DNA of 7,050 nucleotides from Croceicoccus sp. (lineage in GTDB: Bacteria; Pseudomonadota; Alphaproteobacteria; Sphingomonadales; Sphingomonadaceae): assembly GCA_029936705.1 (NCBI GenBank), contig JAPYSD010000184.1, positions 1 through 7,050 on the forward strand, read 5' to 3'. This document shows positions 1-5,021 of the stretch, piece after piece; the first letter of the stretch is position 1; each line of letters begins with the position of its first letter. Both the position numbers and the translations under genes were made by a program. The notes under the pieces were generated by a model. It searched no databases. It saw only the letters and a list, made by a program, of their open reading frames with translations, and was not told where the DNA came from.

Positions 1-150
1 GGCTTCAGCGATGCGCTGATTTTGCCCGCATGGCGCAATGTCGCGGCGCTTGAGAGTATCGCCGGGGTGATGATGCTGGGGTGGTCCACCGCCTATTTCG
101 TGCGGATCCTGGGCCATATCGACGTGCGGCCGAAAACGCCCCGCAAATAG
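1..150 (+). CDS. C-terminal fragment of a membrane protein, probably an ion-channel family protein
   Basis: The reading frame is open from the left edge (frame 1) to a TAG at 148-150, giving the last 49 residues of a protein whose start lies outside the window. A hydrophobic helix (about residues 18-38, with LESIAGVMMLGWSTAYF) is followed by a short basic tail ending in PKTPRK. A helix of the form E-x-x-x-G-x-x-x-x-G-W-S near the C-terminus resembles the last transmembrane helix of bacterial two-helix potassium-channel-like (Ion_trans_2) proteins. That match is from memory of the family, and the pore loop and selectivity filter cannot be seen here. It is coding because the frame is open and membrane-like and is followed at once by hairpins typical of a gene end. 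It is convergent with the SWIB gene. The function is tentative; it could be another small inner-membrane protein. Confidence 0.6.
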   Translation, partial: GFSDALILPAWRNVAALESIAGVMMLGWSTAYFVRILGHIDVRPKTPRK

Positions 151-190
151 CCTGTCCCCGGCAGGACAGGGCGGCCCCGCGGGACCGCCC
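151..190. terminator. Paired hairpins between convergent genes, probable bidirectional terminator
   Basis: Two GC-rich hairpins lie back to back just after the TAG at 148-150. The first has the 7-bp stem CCTGTCC (151-157) / GGACAGG (164-170) with a 6-nt loop. The second has GGGCGG (169-174) / CCGCCC (185-190), which can extend inwards across one C-A mismatch. They share positions 169-170, so only one can form fully at a time. Neither has a real T-tract on either strand. The position between a plus-strand stop and a minus-strand stop supports a shared transcript end, as is common in GC-rich alphaproteobacteria. Confidence 0.5.
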
Positions 191-207
191 TGCTTCGGCA
201 ATGCCGA

Positions 208-459
208 TCAGCCCAGGTGCTTGGAAACCTGCGCCGTCATCTTGAACATCGAGATCTTCTCGGTGCCGATGACCTTGCCCAGCTTGGCGTCGGGCTCGAT
301 CATGCGCTTGTCGTCGGCGGCCTGCAGGTCGTGCTTCTTGATGTATTCCCACACCTTGGCGGTCACTTCGCCGCGCGGCATCGGGCCCTTGCCGACGATC
401 TCTTCCAGATCGGCCGAAACGGGCACGGGCTTGTTGATCGCGTTATTCTTGGCAGCCAT
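208..459 (-). CDS. SWIB/MDM2-domain protein, stand-alone
   Basis: An 83-residue protein, almost all of which is one SWIB domain. After a short basic N-terminus (residues 1-12), residues 13-82 carry the family pattern: SADLEEIVG, then MPRGEVTAKVWEYIKKHDLQ (27-46), then the conserved D-KR-I-PD-KL block (50-60) and a terminal helix (KISMFKMTAQVSKHL, 68-82). SWIB domains are known from eukaryotic SWI/SNF and MDM2 proteins and, in bacteria, from chlamydiae (alone or fused to topoisomerase I) and many alphaproteobacteria. The bacterial role is not established; nucleoid or protein-protein binding is the usual guess. The start is supported by AAGGAAG about 6 nt before the ATG. It lies 77 nt downstream of the PEBP gene on the same strand, so the two may be co-transcribed. 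Confidence 0.93.
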   Translation of the reverse strand: MAAKNNAINKPVPVSADLEEIVGKGPMPRGEVTAKVWEYIKKHDLQAADDKRMIEPDAKLGKVIGTEKISMFKMTAQVSKHLG

Positions 460-536
460 TACTTACTTCCTTTCCATAGGAGAGTTGCGGCCCCCTTGCC
501 GGGCGGCCGGATCTTGCTTGGTCGAACAATCGGGCA

Positions 537-1142
537 TCAATCCTCGTCGTCGAGTTCGATGTCGTCCCAATCCTTGATTTCGCCGCCGCGTTCATAGGTC
601 GCGGTCAGGATGGCGAGCGACACGACATGGCCTTCCATCGCCTTCATCAGCGCGCCGCGGCCTGCGCCGGGGGCGAGGTCGATGGGCGTGTCCACGGCGA
701 ACAGCTGGAACACATAGTCATGCACGCCGTGACCCGTGGGCGGGTCGGGCAGCAGCCATTCGGAATTCTGATAGGAGTTCTTGCCGACCTTCGGCGGAGC
801 CTCGCCCTCCATCAGCTTGCCGCGCTGCGGGGCAAGGCCCCAGACCAGCCAGTGGCAGAACGGTTCCGGCGACGGGGCATCGGGATCCTCGACGATGAGG
901 ACGAGCTCCTGCGCTTCGGCCGGAACATGGTTCCATTCAAGCGGCGGGGCGACGGCGTCTTCCTCGTCGGCGGTGAAGCAGGGGTCCAGCTCCTCGCCGT
1001 TTTCGAACGCGGCAGAGGTCAGCACCATGCCGCCTGCACCCACCACGCCGTTGCCGCCCAGTTTCACGGCGGCCAGCTTGCTATGCCCGGCGCGGACATT
1101 GTGCAGGGCGGAGCCTAGCCATTCGGGGACGTGTTCAAGCAT
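537..1142 (-). CDS. YbhB/YbcL-type phosphatidylethanolamine-binding protein (PEBP, Raf-kinase-inhibitor-like)
   Basis: A 201-residue protein of the bacterial PEBP family, likely cytoplasmic because no signal peptide is seen. It has both PEBP signatures: the DPDAP motif (86-90) followed by CHWLVW (96-101), which forms the anion-binding pocket, and GHGVHDYVFQLFAVD (137-151). The N-terminal segment (LGSALHNVRAG, 9-19) is typical of the alphaproteobacterial subgroup. The C-terminus is very acidic (DWDDIELDDED). The role of bacterial PEBPs is poorly defined; binding of phospholipid head groups or other anions is inferred from the fold. Two adjacent ATGs could start the protein (1145 or 1142). AAAGGA lies only about 2 nt before the first but 5 nt before the second, so I chose 1142. 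Confidence 0.93.
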   Translation of the reverse strand: MLEHVPEWLGSALHNVRAGHSKLAAVKLGGNGVVGAGGMVLTSAAFENGEELDPCFTADEEDAVAPPLEWNHVPAEAQELVLIVEDPDAPSPEPFCHWLVWGLAPQRGKLMEGEAPPKVGKNSYQNSEWLLPDPPTGHGVHDYVFQLFAVDTPIDLAPGAGRGALMKAMEGHVVSLAILTATYERGGEIKDWDDIELDDED

Positions 1143-1145
1143 CAT

Positions 1146-1617
1146 ATTCCTTTCGCGCGCGGTTCTTTGCCATGGTTCATACAGGCAACGAGCCCCGGGC
1201 GGCGGTCGTTCCAGACCCTAGGCCAAGCACGAAGCGGCGCCCCCGGAAAGGGGGCCGCGACCCGTAATCCCCAGCCGACGCGGGATTCGAGTGCATTTTG
1301 GGGTTGCAGGGGCCGCAATCGCGCCGAAACGGATACTTATAAGGCGCGGAACGGCGTGCTGGCTTACGGCGAAGCGGTGCAATCGGGGCGCGAAAAATGG
1401 CCGCAGCGCCGCGCGACCGCGTCCACCGATTGAGTCGCGTGCGCCGAACGACAATCAGGCGCCCCGGCTTGCCTGATCGAAGCGCATGGTCAGATACGCA
1501 GCCATCATCGGCGCAATCGATCACACAGGGCAGGTTTCCGCATTGGCTATTGCGATCAGTTCGCAATAGATCGCAGTGCACTCCAGTACGGAGCGTCATC
1601 AGCACAAGGATCACCCA
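1146..1617. other. 472-bp intergenic stretch with no convincing gene
   Basis: This lies between the divergent PEBP and DUF2061 genes, so both promoters should be here. The open frames through it give Arg/Ser/Pro-rich, low-complexity translations with no family pattern and no good ribosome site, so I call none. Visible structure: a 6-bp hairpin, GCCCCC (1239-1244) / GGGGGC (1250-1255), without a T-tract; an AT-rich island (ATACTTATAA, 1333-1342) that could hold a promoter on either strand, though no convincing -35/-10 pair is seen; and the perfect palindrome at 1547-1569 described separately. No tRNA-like arms were found. Confidence 0.6.
1547..1569. promoter_or_regulatory. Perfect 9-bp inverted repeat, candidate operator
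   Basis: CTATTGCGA (1547-1555) and TCGCAATAG (1561-1569) are exact reverse complements separated by 5 nt (TCAGT), giving a 23-bp dyad centred about 60 bp before the DUF2061 ATG at 1618. A second, overlapping dyad pairs GCGATC (1552-1557) with GATCGC (1569-1574). Arm length, spacing and position suit the site of a dimeric transcription factor. No regulator gene is adjacent, and I do not recognise the motif as a known alphaproteobacterial operator. A short mRNA hairpin in the leader is the alternative. Confidence 0.5.
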
Positions 1618-1839
1618 ATGTCCCGCGACCTTGCCAAGACCGTCAGCTTTCTCTGCCTGCACCTTGTGGTGGGCTTCGCGGTTGCCTTCGCCTTTACCGG
1701 CAGCTTCGCGCTGGCCAGCGGGATCGCGCTGGTCGAGCCGTGCGTGAACGCGGTCGTCTTCTTCTTTCACGAACGCGCATGGCGGGGCGACATCGGCATG
1801 CTGGACTTGCTGACGCACCGCCACGGCGCAGCGGCCTAG
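1618..1839 (+). CDS. DUF2061 family small membrane protein
   Basis: A 73-residue inner-membrane protein of the DUF2061 family, whose function is unknown. The family pattern is visible: a start of the form K-T-V-S-F (7-11), a first hydrophobic helix (about 9-27), TGS (27-29), a second helix (about 30-50) containing A-x-x-x-x-L-V-E-P (LVEP at 38-41), and the HERAW motif (51-55) at the membrane exit. The tail is short and polar. The frame is open back to a GTG at 1576, but the ATG at 1618 has AAGGA 7 nt upstream and puts the family motif at the N-terminus, so I chose it. It stops 5 nt from the end of the convergent phasin-like gene. Confidence 0.85.
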   Translation: MSRDLAKTVSFLCLHLVVGFAVAFAFTGSFALASGIALVEPCVNAVVFFFHERAWRGDIGMLDLLTHRHGAAA

Positions 1840-1853
1840 CCGTTTTAGCGGCT
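1838..1853. terminator. Weak hairpin between convergent stops
   Basis: AGCCG (1838-1842) pairs with CGGCT (1849-1853) around the loop TTTTAG. The stem is only 5 bp and overlaps the DUF2061 stop and the last codons of the convergent gene. It is the only structure in the 5-nt gap, so the transcripts probably overlap; its terminator role is weakly supported. Confidence 0.25.
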
Positions 1854-2171
1854 CAAGCGGCGGCGATTGGCCGAGACCTTGGTCTGATAGCGCTGCAGCG
1901 CGCCGCGCATCGCGGCCTCGGGCGTGTTGCCGGCCTGGCCGGACGCGGCGCTCATGCCCAGCAAGGTCGCGGTCTCCCACTTTTCGGACACCATGCGAAC
2001 CGCTTCGCGCTGGGCGATCGCCCCGCCCTGCATCATGCGGAGCGATCGCAGCGCGATCACTTGCGAGGATTCGTACCACAGCCGCCACCAGTCGAACGCC
2101 AGGCTCGACATGTTGAACGGATCCAGGAATTCGGCCGGTTTGGGGGCGGGCTTGCGCGCGGGCTGGGACAT
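1845..2171 (-). CDS. Short phasin-like hypothetical protein
   Basis: A 108-residue basic protein. After a Pro/Lys/Ala-rich N-terminus (1-14) comes a mostly helical body with an aromatic patch, FDWWRLWYESSQVIALRS (26-43), then RMMQGG (45-50), REAVRMVSEKWETA (55-68) and a conserved-looking end, TPEAAMRGALQRYQTKV followed by ANRRRLSR (101-108). This layout resembles short phasin-like proteins seen in sphingomonads, which may bind polyhydroxyalkanoate granules. That is recalled similarity only, and no PHA synthase or depolymerase gene is in the window. The start is supported by AAGGAG 9 nt before the ATG. The gene is divergent from osmC and convergent with DUF2061. As a call of a real gene it is strong; as a phasin it is weak. 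Confidence 0.75.
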   Translation of the reverse strand: MSQPARKPAPKPAEFLDPFNMSSLAFDWWRLWYESSQVIALRSLRMMQGGAIAQREAVRMVSEKWETATLLGMSAASGQAGNTPEAAMRGALQRYQTKVSANRRRLSR

Positions 2172-2184
2172 GGCGTTCGGCTCC

Positions 2185-2199
2185 TTGCACGATGTGCAA
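2185..2199. promoter_or_regulatory. TTGCAC-N3-GTGCAA inverted repeat at the ribosome site of the phasin-like gene
   Basis: TTGCAC (2185-2190) and GTGCAA (2194-2199) are exact reverse complements with a 3-nt spacer. On the minus-strand message this dyad comes just before, and shares two bases with, the AAGGAG ribosome site (complement of 2181-2186). An overlapping 8-bp palindrome, GCAATTGC, lies at 2196-2203, and another, ATTGCAAT, at 2304-2311 near the osmC start. Such TGCA/TTGC-rich dyads between divergent genes could be protein-binding sites or a small leader hairpin. No regulator is identified. Confidence 0.3.
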
Positions 2200-2334
2200 T
2201 TGCTTCATGCCTGCCGGGGCGGCGCGCATGGTCTGGCGGTTATCCCGCAGTGCAGCATCGGCCGCAAGCCGGAACATTGCCCCGCGCCATGCGCTTTTGA
2301 GACATTGCAATTTCAGCCCGGAAGGAATCCCGAC

Positions 2335-2760
2335 ATGACCGTCAACAGTGCAACCGCCCGCTACGAAGGCCTCGGCAAGGATGGCAAGGGCCATGTCGCC
2401 ACCAAGTCCGGCGCGCTCGATGCGCATTACGGCTTCAACAGCCGCTTCGAATCGGGCCCCGGCACCAATCCCGAGGAAATGATCGCCGCCGCCCATGCGA
2501 GCTGCTTCACCATGGCGACCAGCTTCGCGCTGGCCAAGGCCGGGCATACCGATGGCACGCTCGACACCAGCTGCGACGTGACGCTGGAAAAGGACGGCGA
2601 CGGTTTCACCGTGACGAAAAGCGCGCTGAAGATGAAGGCCAGCGTGCCCGGCATGGACAAGTCCGAGTTCGAGAAGCTGGCTGCCGAGTCCAAGGCGAAC
2701 TGCCCGATCTCGAAGCTGCTGAGCTGCGAGATCACGCTGGAGACCGAGTTCGGCGGCTGA
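2335..2760 (+). CDS. osmC: OsmC-family peroxiredoxin (organic hydroperoxide reductase)
   Basis: A 141-residue cytoplasmic OsmC/Ohr-superfamily protein that would reduce organic hydroperoxides with a two-cysteine mechanism. The active-site elements are visible: Arg37 and Glu39 in NSRFE, the GPGTNPEEMIAAAHASCF block (41-58) with the peroxidatic Cys57, and the resolving Cys123 in ANCPISKLL (121-129). The length matches the OsmC branch, and the EGLGKDGKGHV start (11-21) is typical of OsmC rather than Ohr. The start is chosen at 2335 because AAGGA precedes it by about 8 nt and the family homology begins here; the frame is open further upstream but codes for nothing recognisable. It stands alone, divergent from the phasin-like gene, with no MarR-type OhrR regulator nearby. 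Confidence 0.95.
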   Translation: MTVNSATARYEGLGKDGKGHVATKSGALDAHYGFNSRFESGPGTNPEEMIAAAHASCFTMATSFALAKAGHTDGTLDTSCDVTLEKDGDGFTVTKSALKMKASVPGMDKSEFEKLAAESKANCPISKLLSCEITLETEFGG

Positions 2761-2770
2761 CGCCGCGCTG

Positions 2771-2955
2771 CGCCGGTTGACCCATGACAGGTTGACACAG
2801 GCGACACATCCTACACCCGCTGTCACCCTGCCGTCCGCCGCGGAAATCCGCGGGTTCGCGGCGTCAGGGTGACACCGTGGGGGTGCGGGAAAAATCGCGT
2901 CATGGCAGGCGTTGCTCATGACGCGGTGATCACAGCGGCAAGGCGTGTAGGACAG
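2771..2955. repeat. Nested inverted repeats in the osmC-pcp intergenic region, possible repetitive extragenic element
   Basis: Three nested or adjacent dyads fill this gap. The outer pair is TCCTACAC (2809-2816) with GTGTAGGA (2945-2952). Inside is a perfect 10-bp pair, TGTCACCCTG (2821-2830) with CAGGGTGACA (2865-2874), whose loop holds CCGCGG (2838-2843) pairing with CCGCGG (2848-2853) around AAAT. Next is a perfect 9-bp pair, CGCGTCATG (2896-2904) with CATGACGCG (2917-2925). The left flank repeats GGTTGAC (at 2775 and 2790) and GACAC/GACAG words. The modular, symmetric layout resembles dispersed intergenic palindromic elements. The 2821-2874 hairpin may also terminate the osmC transcript, although no T-tract follows it directly. 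Confidence 0.5.
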
Positions 2956-2999
2956 TTTTTTTGTGGGTTCACGGCGCGGGTGCGAATGAAGGATCGCTA

Positions 3000-3602
3000 A
3001 TGACATCGCAGCTGGTCATCACCGGATTCGAACCCTTCCCCGGCGTGGCCGAAAACCCGACAGAGGTGCTGGTGCGCTCGCTGCAGGCATGCGGCGATCC
3101 GGTGCTGCAGGGTGCCGAGGCCATCATCGTGCCGACCCGCTATGGCGATGCGCCCGCCGCGCTGCGGCCGGTTCTGGACCGGTCGCCGCGTGTCCTGATC
3201 ATGACGGGCTTCAGCGCGCGCGCCAAGGGCCTGGTCCTGGAGAGCCGGGCCAGCAATGCCTGCACCGCCGCGCTTCCCGATGCGGGCGGCGCGATGCCGT
3301 CCCACAGCGCCGACCCGCTGCATCACCTGCCCGCGCGGTGCGACATCGCCGGCCTGTGCGCCGCGGTGGAGCGTGCCGGGCTGCCCTGCGCGCCGTCGGA
3401 CGATGCGGGCGGCTATGTGTGCAACCACCTCTATTACCACGCGCTGGCGGCGCTGGACGCGGCGGGCGCGGAGACCCGGGCCCTGTTCGTGCACATCCCG
3501 GCGCTGACGGGCAGCGCGCTTGCCGGGACGAGCGCCGCCGCGCTGGACCTCGGCGAATTGCAGCGCGCGCTGGGCGTGCTGGCGCGCGAATTGCTGCGGT
3601 GA
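3000..3602 (+). CDS. pcp: Pyroglutamyl-peptidase I (peptidase family C15)
   Basis: A 200-residue cytoplasmic cysteine peptidase that removes N-terminal pyroglutamate from peptides. Family landmarks are present in order: ITGFEPFPG with ENPTE (7-23) near the N-terminus, the Glu of the catalytic triad (Glu81) in VLESRASN (79-86), the nucleophile Cys141 in GGYVCNHLYYHAL (137-149), and His165 in LFVHIP (162-167). Spacing of Glu, Cys and His matches the known C15 triad. The length is slightly below the usual 205-215. The frame is open to a TTG at 2961, but the ATG at 3000 has AAGGA 6 nt upstream and begins right before the conserved strand. A T7 run (2956-2962) lies upstream. It is followed after 43 nt by the YaiI-type gene, probably in one operon. 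Confidence 0.94.
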   Translation: MTSQLVITGFEPFPGVAENPTEVLVRSLQACGDPVLQGAEAIIVPTRYGDAPAALRPVLDRSPRVLIMTGFSARAKGLVLESRASNACTAALPDAGGAMPSHSADPLHHLPARCDIAGLCAAVERAGLPCAPSDDAGGYVCNHLYYHALAALDAAGAETRALFVHIPALTGSALAGTSAAALDLGELQRALGVLARELLR

Positions 3603-3645
3603 GGAGCCGGGCGTGGCGCCGGGCAGTGACTTCGCCTAGGGCCAC

Positions 3646-4134
3646 ATGATGGATGACCGATCTTCCAAGCTGACGATCCTTGTCGATGCCGATGCCTGCC
3701 CGGTGAAGGACGAGATCTACCGCGTCGCCGCGCGCTACCGCGCCGAGGTGTTCGTCGTCAGCAATGCCGCGTTCCGCATTCCGAACGACCCGCGCATTCA
3801 CCGCGTGGTGGTGGACGACGGCTTCGACGCCGCCGACGACTGGATCGCCGAGGAAACCGCGCGCGTCGCTCCGCGCTGCGTGGTCGTGACCGCCGATATA
3901 TTGCTGGCCGACCGCTGCCTGAAGGCGGGGGCGAAGGTGCTGGCGCCTAACGGCAAGCCATTCGACAAGGCGGGGATCGGCGCCGCCATCGCGACGCGCG
4001 CGATCATGGCCGATTTGCGCGCGGGCATGGACGGCATGACCGGCGGGCCGCCGCCGTTCGGCAAGGCGGACCGGTCGAATTTCCTGCAGGCGCTGGACCG
4101 CGTGATGGTGGCGCTGGGCCGAATTCCGGGCTGA
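3646..4134 (+). CDS. YaiI/YqxD family protein (UPF0178, DUF188)
   Basis: A 162-residue protein of the UPF0178 family (E. coli YaiI, B. subtilis YqxD). The signature ILVDADACPVK (11-21) is intact, followed by VVSN (37-40), VVVDDGFDAADDWI (54-67), VTADILLADRC (81-91) and the C-terminal FGKADRSNFLQALD (138-151). The biochemical role is not established. The conserved Asp residues in DADACPVK and TADILLAD suggest a metal-binding, nuclease-like site, and a relationship to the PIN-like fold has been proposed as far as I recall. Two adjacent ATGs (3646, 3649) are possible; a weak AGGG sits 4 nt before the first and 7 nt before the second, so the start is uncertain by one codon. It probably shares a transcript with pcp. 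Confidence 0.93.
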   Translation: MMDDRSSKLTILVDADACPVKDEIYRVAARYRAEVFVVSNAAFRIPNDPRIHRVVVDDGFDAADDWIAEETARVAPRCVVVTADILLADRCLKAGAKVLAPNGKPFDKAGIGAAIATRAIMADLRAGMDGMTGGPPPFGKADRSNFLQALDRVMVALGRIPG

Positions 4135-4229
4135 ACCGGGTCCGGTCCGGCTAAGAGCGAATTCGTGCAAGCTTATCGGGCGGATTCGCTATGATGCGCG
4201 GGGGGCATTCCGCCCCGATTGGAACGGAC

Positions 4230-4364
4230 ATGGCCAAGGGCCAACGCAAGTCGAACAAGGAAATCCGCAAACCCAAGGCCGACAAGGGGCCGAAGAAGAA
4301 CGCCTCGCAGCCCAGCCTGAAGCCCGGCGGGATCAAGGGGCTGGAAAACCTGAAGAACGCGTGA
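4230..4364 (+). CDS. Small lysine-rich conserved hypothetical protein (44 aa)
   Basis: An ORF of 44 codons from ATG 4230 to TGA 4362-4364, starting MAKGQRKSNKEIRKPKADKG. It has 11 Lys and 2 Arg among 44 residues, no Cys and no hydrophobic core, so it is likely disordered. The end, KPGGIKGLENLK, is mildly amphipathic. I recall similar short MAKGQ-(x)-SN-(x)-E-(x)-(x)-KPK proteins in many proteobacteria, all of unknown function; nucleic-acid or ribosome contact is a guess from charge. GGAA lies 5 nt before the ATG. A possible -10 (TATGAT, 4190-4195) has no clear -35, and a small hairpin, GGGGC (4202-4206) / GCCCC (4212-4216), precedes the ribosome site. It converges on the 48-aa gene. Confidence 0.75.
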   Translation: MAKGQRKSNKEIRKPKADKGPKKNASQPSLKPGGIKGLENLKNA

Positions 4365-4376
4365 TCGGCGCGGCGT

Positions 4377-4396
4377 CCGGCGGATCGCTCCGCCGG
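4377..4396. terminator. Strong hairpin between two convergent small genes
   Basis: CCGGCGGA (4377-4384) and TCCGCCGG (4389-4396) form a perfect 8-bp stem around the tetraloop TCGC. Flanking GGCG (4372-4375) and CGCC (4400-4403) could lengthen it. It lies between the TGA of the 44-aa gene and the stop of the 48-aa gene, the right place for a bidirectional terminator. No T-tract follows on either strand. Confidence 0.6.
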
Positions 4397-4412
4397 GCAG
4401 CGCCGCCCGCGC

Positions 4413-4559
4413 CTATTTCGCCTTGTGGGCGGCGATCGCCTCGTCCAGCTGGGCGATGCGCTGGCGTTCGGGCGAGTCCTTGGGCAGCCCCTTGAGGCGG
4501 CAGGTCGCCCACAGCTGGCGGCGTTCGGATTCGAGGTTCTTGAGATAGAGATCGGCCAT
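4413..4559 (-). CDS. Small charged hypothetical protein (48 aa)
   Basis: An ORF of 48 codons, ATG at 4559-4557 and TAG at 4415-4413. It starts MADLYLKNLESERRQLWATC and ends AQLDEAIAAHKAK, so it is almost entirely charged, amphipathic helix, likely a short helical hairpin broken at GLPKDSPE (24-31). I do not recognise a named family. Coding is supported by an AGGGG about 5 nt before the ATG, a sensible protein composition, and position: it lies 33 nt after the NTF2-like gene on the same strand and ends just before a strong hairpin. It is probably the last gene of the operon. No function can be assigned. Confidence 0.65.
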   Translation of the reverse strand: MADLYLKNLESERRQLWATCRLKGLPKDSPERQRIAQLDEAIAAHKAK

Positions 4560-4592
4560 GGCCGCCCCTATGCGCGCATCGCGGCCCGCTGG

Positions 4593-5021
4593 CTAGTCGG
4601 GTGCTGGCGGATCGGGTGCGGGACGGCCCAGCACGTCGTCGGCCAGGATCGTGTCCATGTATTCGCGCACGTCGACGATCATGCCGTCCCGCAGGCGAAA
4701 GACGAAGCAATAGTCGTTGGCATAGGTCCGGCCCTCCACCGTCTTGGCATGGCCCCTGGCCAGCACGACCACGCGGTCGCCGTCGGCCACGATCAGTTCG
4801 GGAATGTTGCGATACCGCCCGGCGAAACGCGCGAACAGCGGGCCGACCAGCTCGCGCTCTACATTGGCGAGACCGGCGGCATGCTTCGACCACGCGCTCG
4901 ACCCCATGACGCGCCATGCGATATCGGGCGCGAACAGCGGCAGGAAGGCCGACGGATCGCCGTGTTCGAGCCGGGCGAACGCCTCTGCCAGCAGGGCGCG
5001 GTTGCGTTCGGTCTCGCTCAA
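4593..5021 (-). CDS. NTF2/SnoaL-like domain protein
   Basis: A 142-residue protein with the SnoaL-like (NTF2 fold) pattern: an N-terminal helix (RNRALLAEAFARLEHGDPSA, 7-26), PLFAPDIAWRVMGSSAWS (28-45), KHAAGLANVERELVGPLF (46-63), and the strands IVADGDRVVVLARGHA (87-102), GRTYANDYCFVFRLRDGMI (107-125) and VREYMDTILA (128-137). Such proteins form a cone-shaped pocket and may be isomerases, hydrolases or simple binding proteins; the substrate cannot be told. No ATG lies near the domain start. A TTG at 5021 overlaps the previous TGA as TTGA, starts right before the first helix and would allow translational coupling. The frame is open another 71 codons upstream, but that part lies inside the neighbouring gene and is Pro/Gly/Arg-rich shadow sequence. 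Confidence 0.85.
   Translation of the reverse strand: MSETERNRALLAEAFARLEHGDPSAFLPLFAPDIAWRVMGSSAWSKHAAGLANVERELVGPLFARFAGRYRNIPELIVADGDRVVVLARGHAKTVEGRTYANDYCFVFRLRDGMIVDVREYMDTILADDVLGRPAPDPPAPD

Noticed and set aside
1239..1255. GCCCCC/GGGGGC hairpin as a terminator
   Set aside because: The stem is 6 bp with no T-tract, and no gene ends nearby; both neighbours start near this gap.
1218..1454. 78-codon minus-strand frame in the PEBP-DUF2061 gap
   Set aside because: There is no ribosome site or recognisable pattern, and the composition is skewed to Arg, Ala and Pro. It is the best candidate in that gap but I cannot support it.
1924..2334. Upstream extension of the osmC reading frame
   Set aside because: The added residues show no OsmC similarity and overlap the phasin-like gene. 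A good ribosome site and the start of family homology fix the start at 2335.
1177..3006. A 609-codon open frame on the minus strand
   Set aside because: It runs antisense through DUF2061, out of frame through the phasin-like gene, and antisense to osmC. Its translation is Arg/Gly/His/Ala-rich with no family pattern, as expected for a GC-rich shadow frame.
4121..4164. GAATTC copies at 4121 and 4159 as an inverted repeat
   Set aside because: The first copy is within the YaiI-type coding sequence, each is a 6-bp self-palindrome, and the pairing is no better than chance.
3211..4170. 319-codon minus-strand frame across pcp and the YaiI-type gene
   Set aside because: It is antisense to two well-supported genes and its translation is a low-complexity Arg/Ala/Pro/His mixture.
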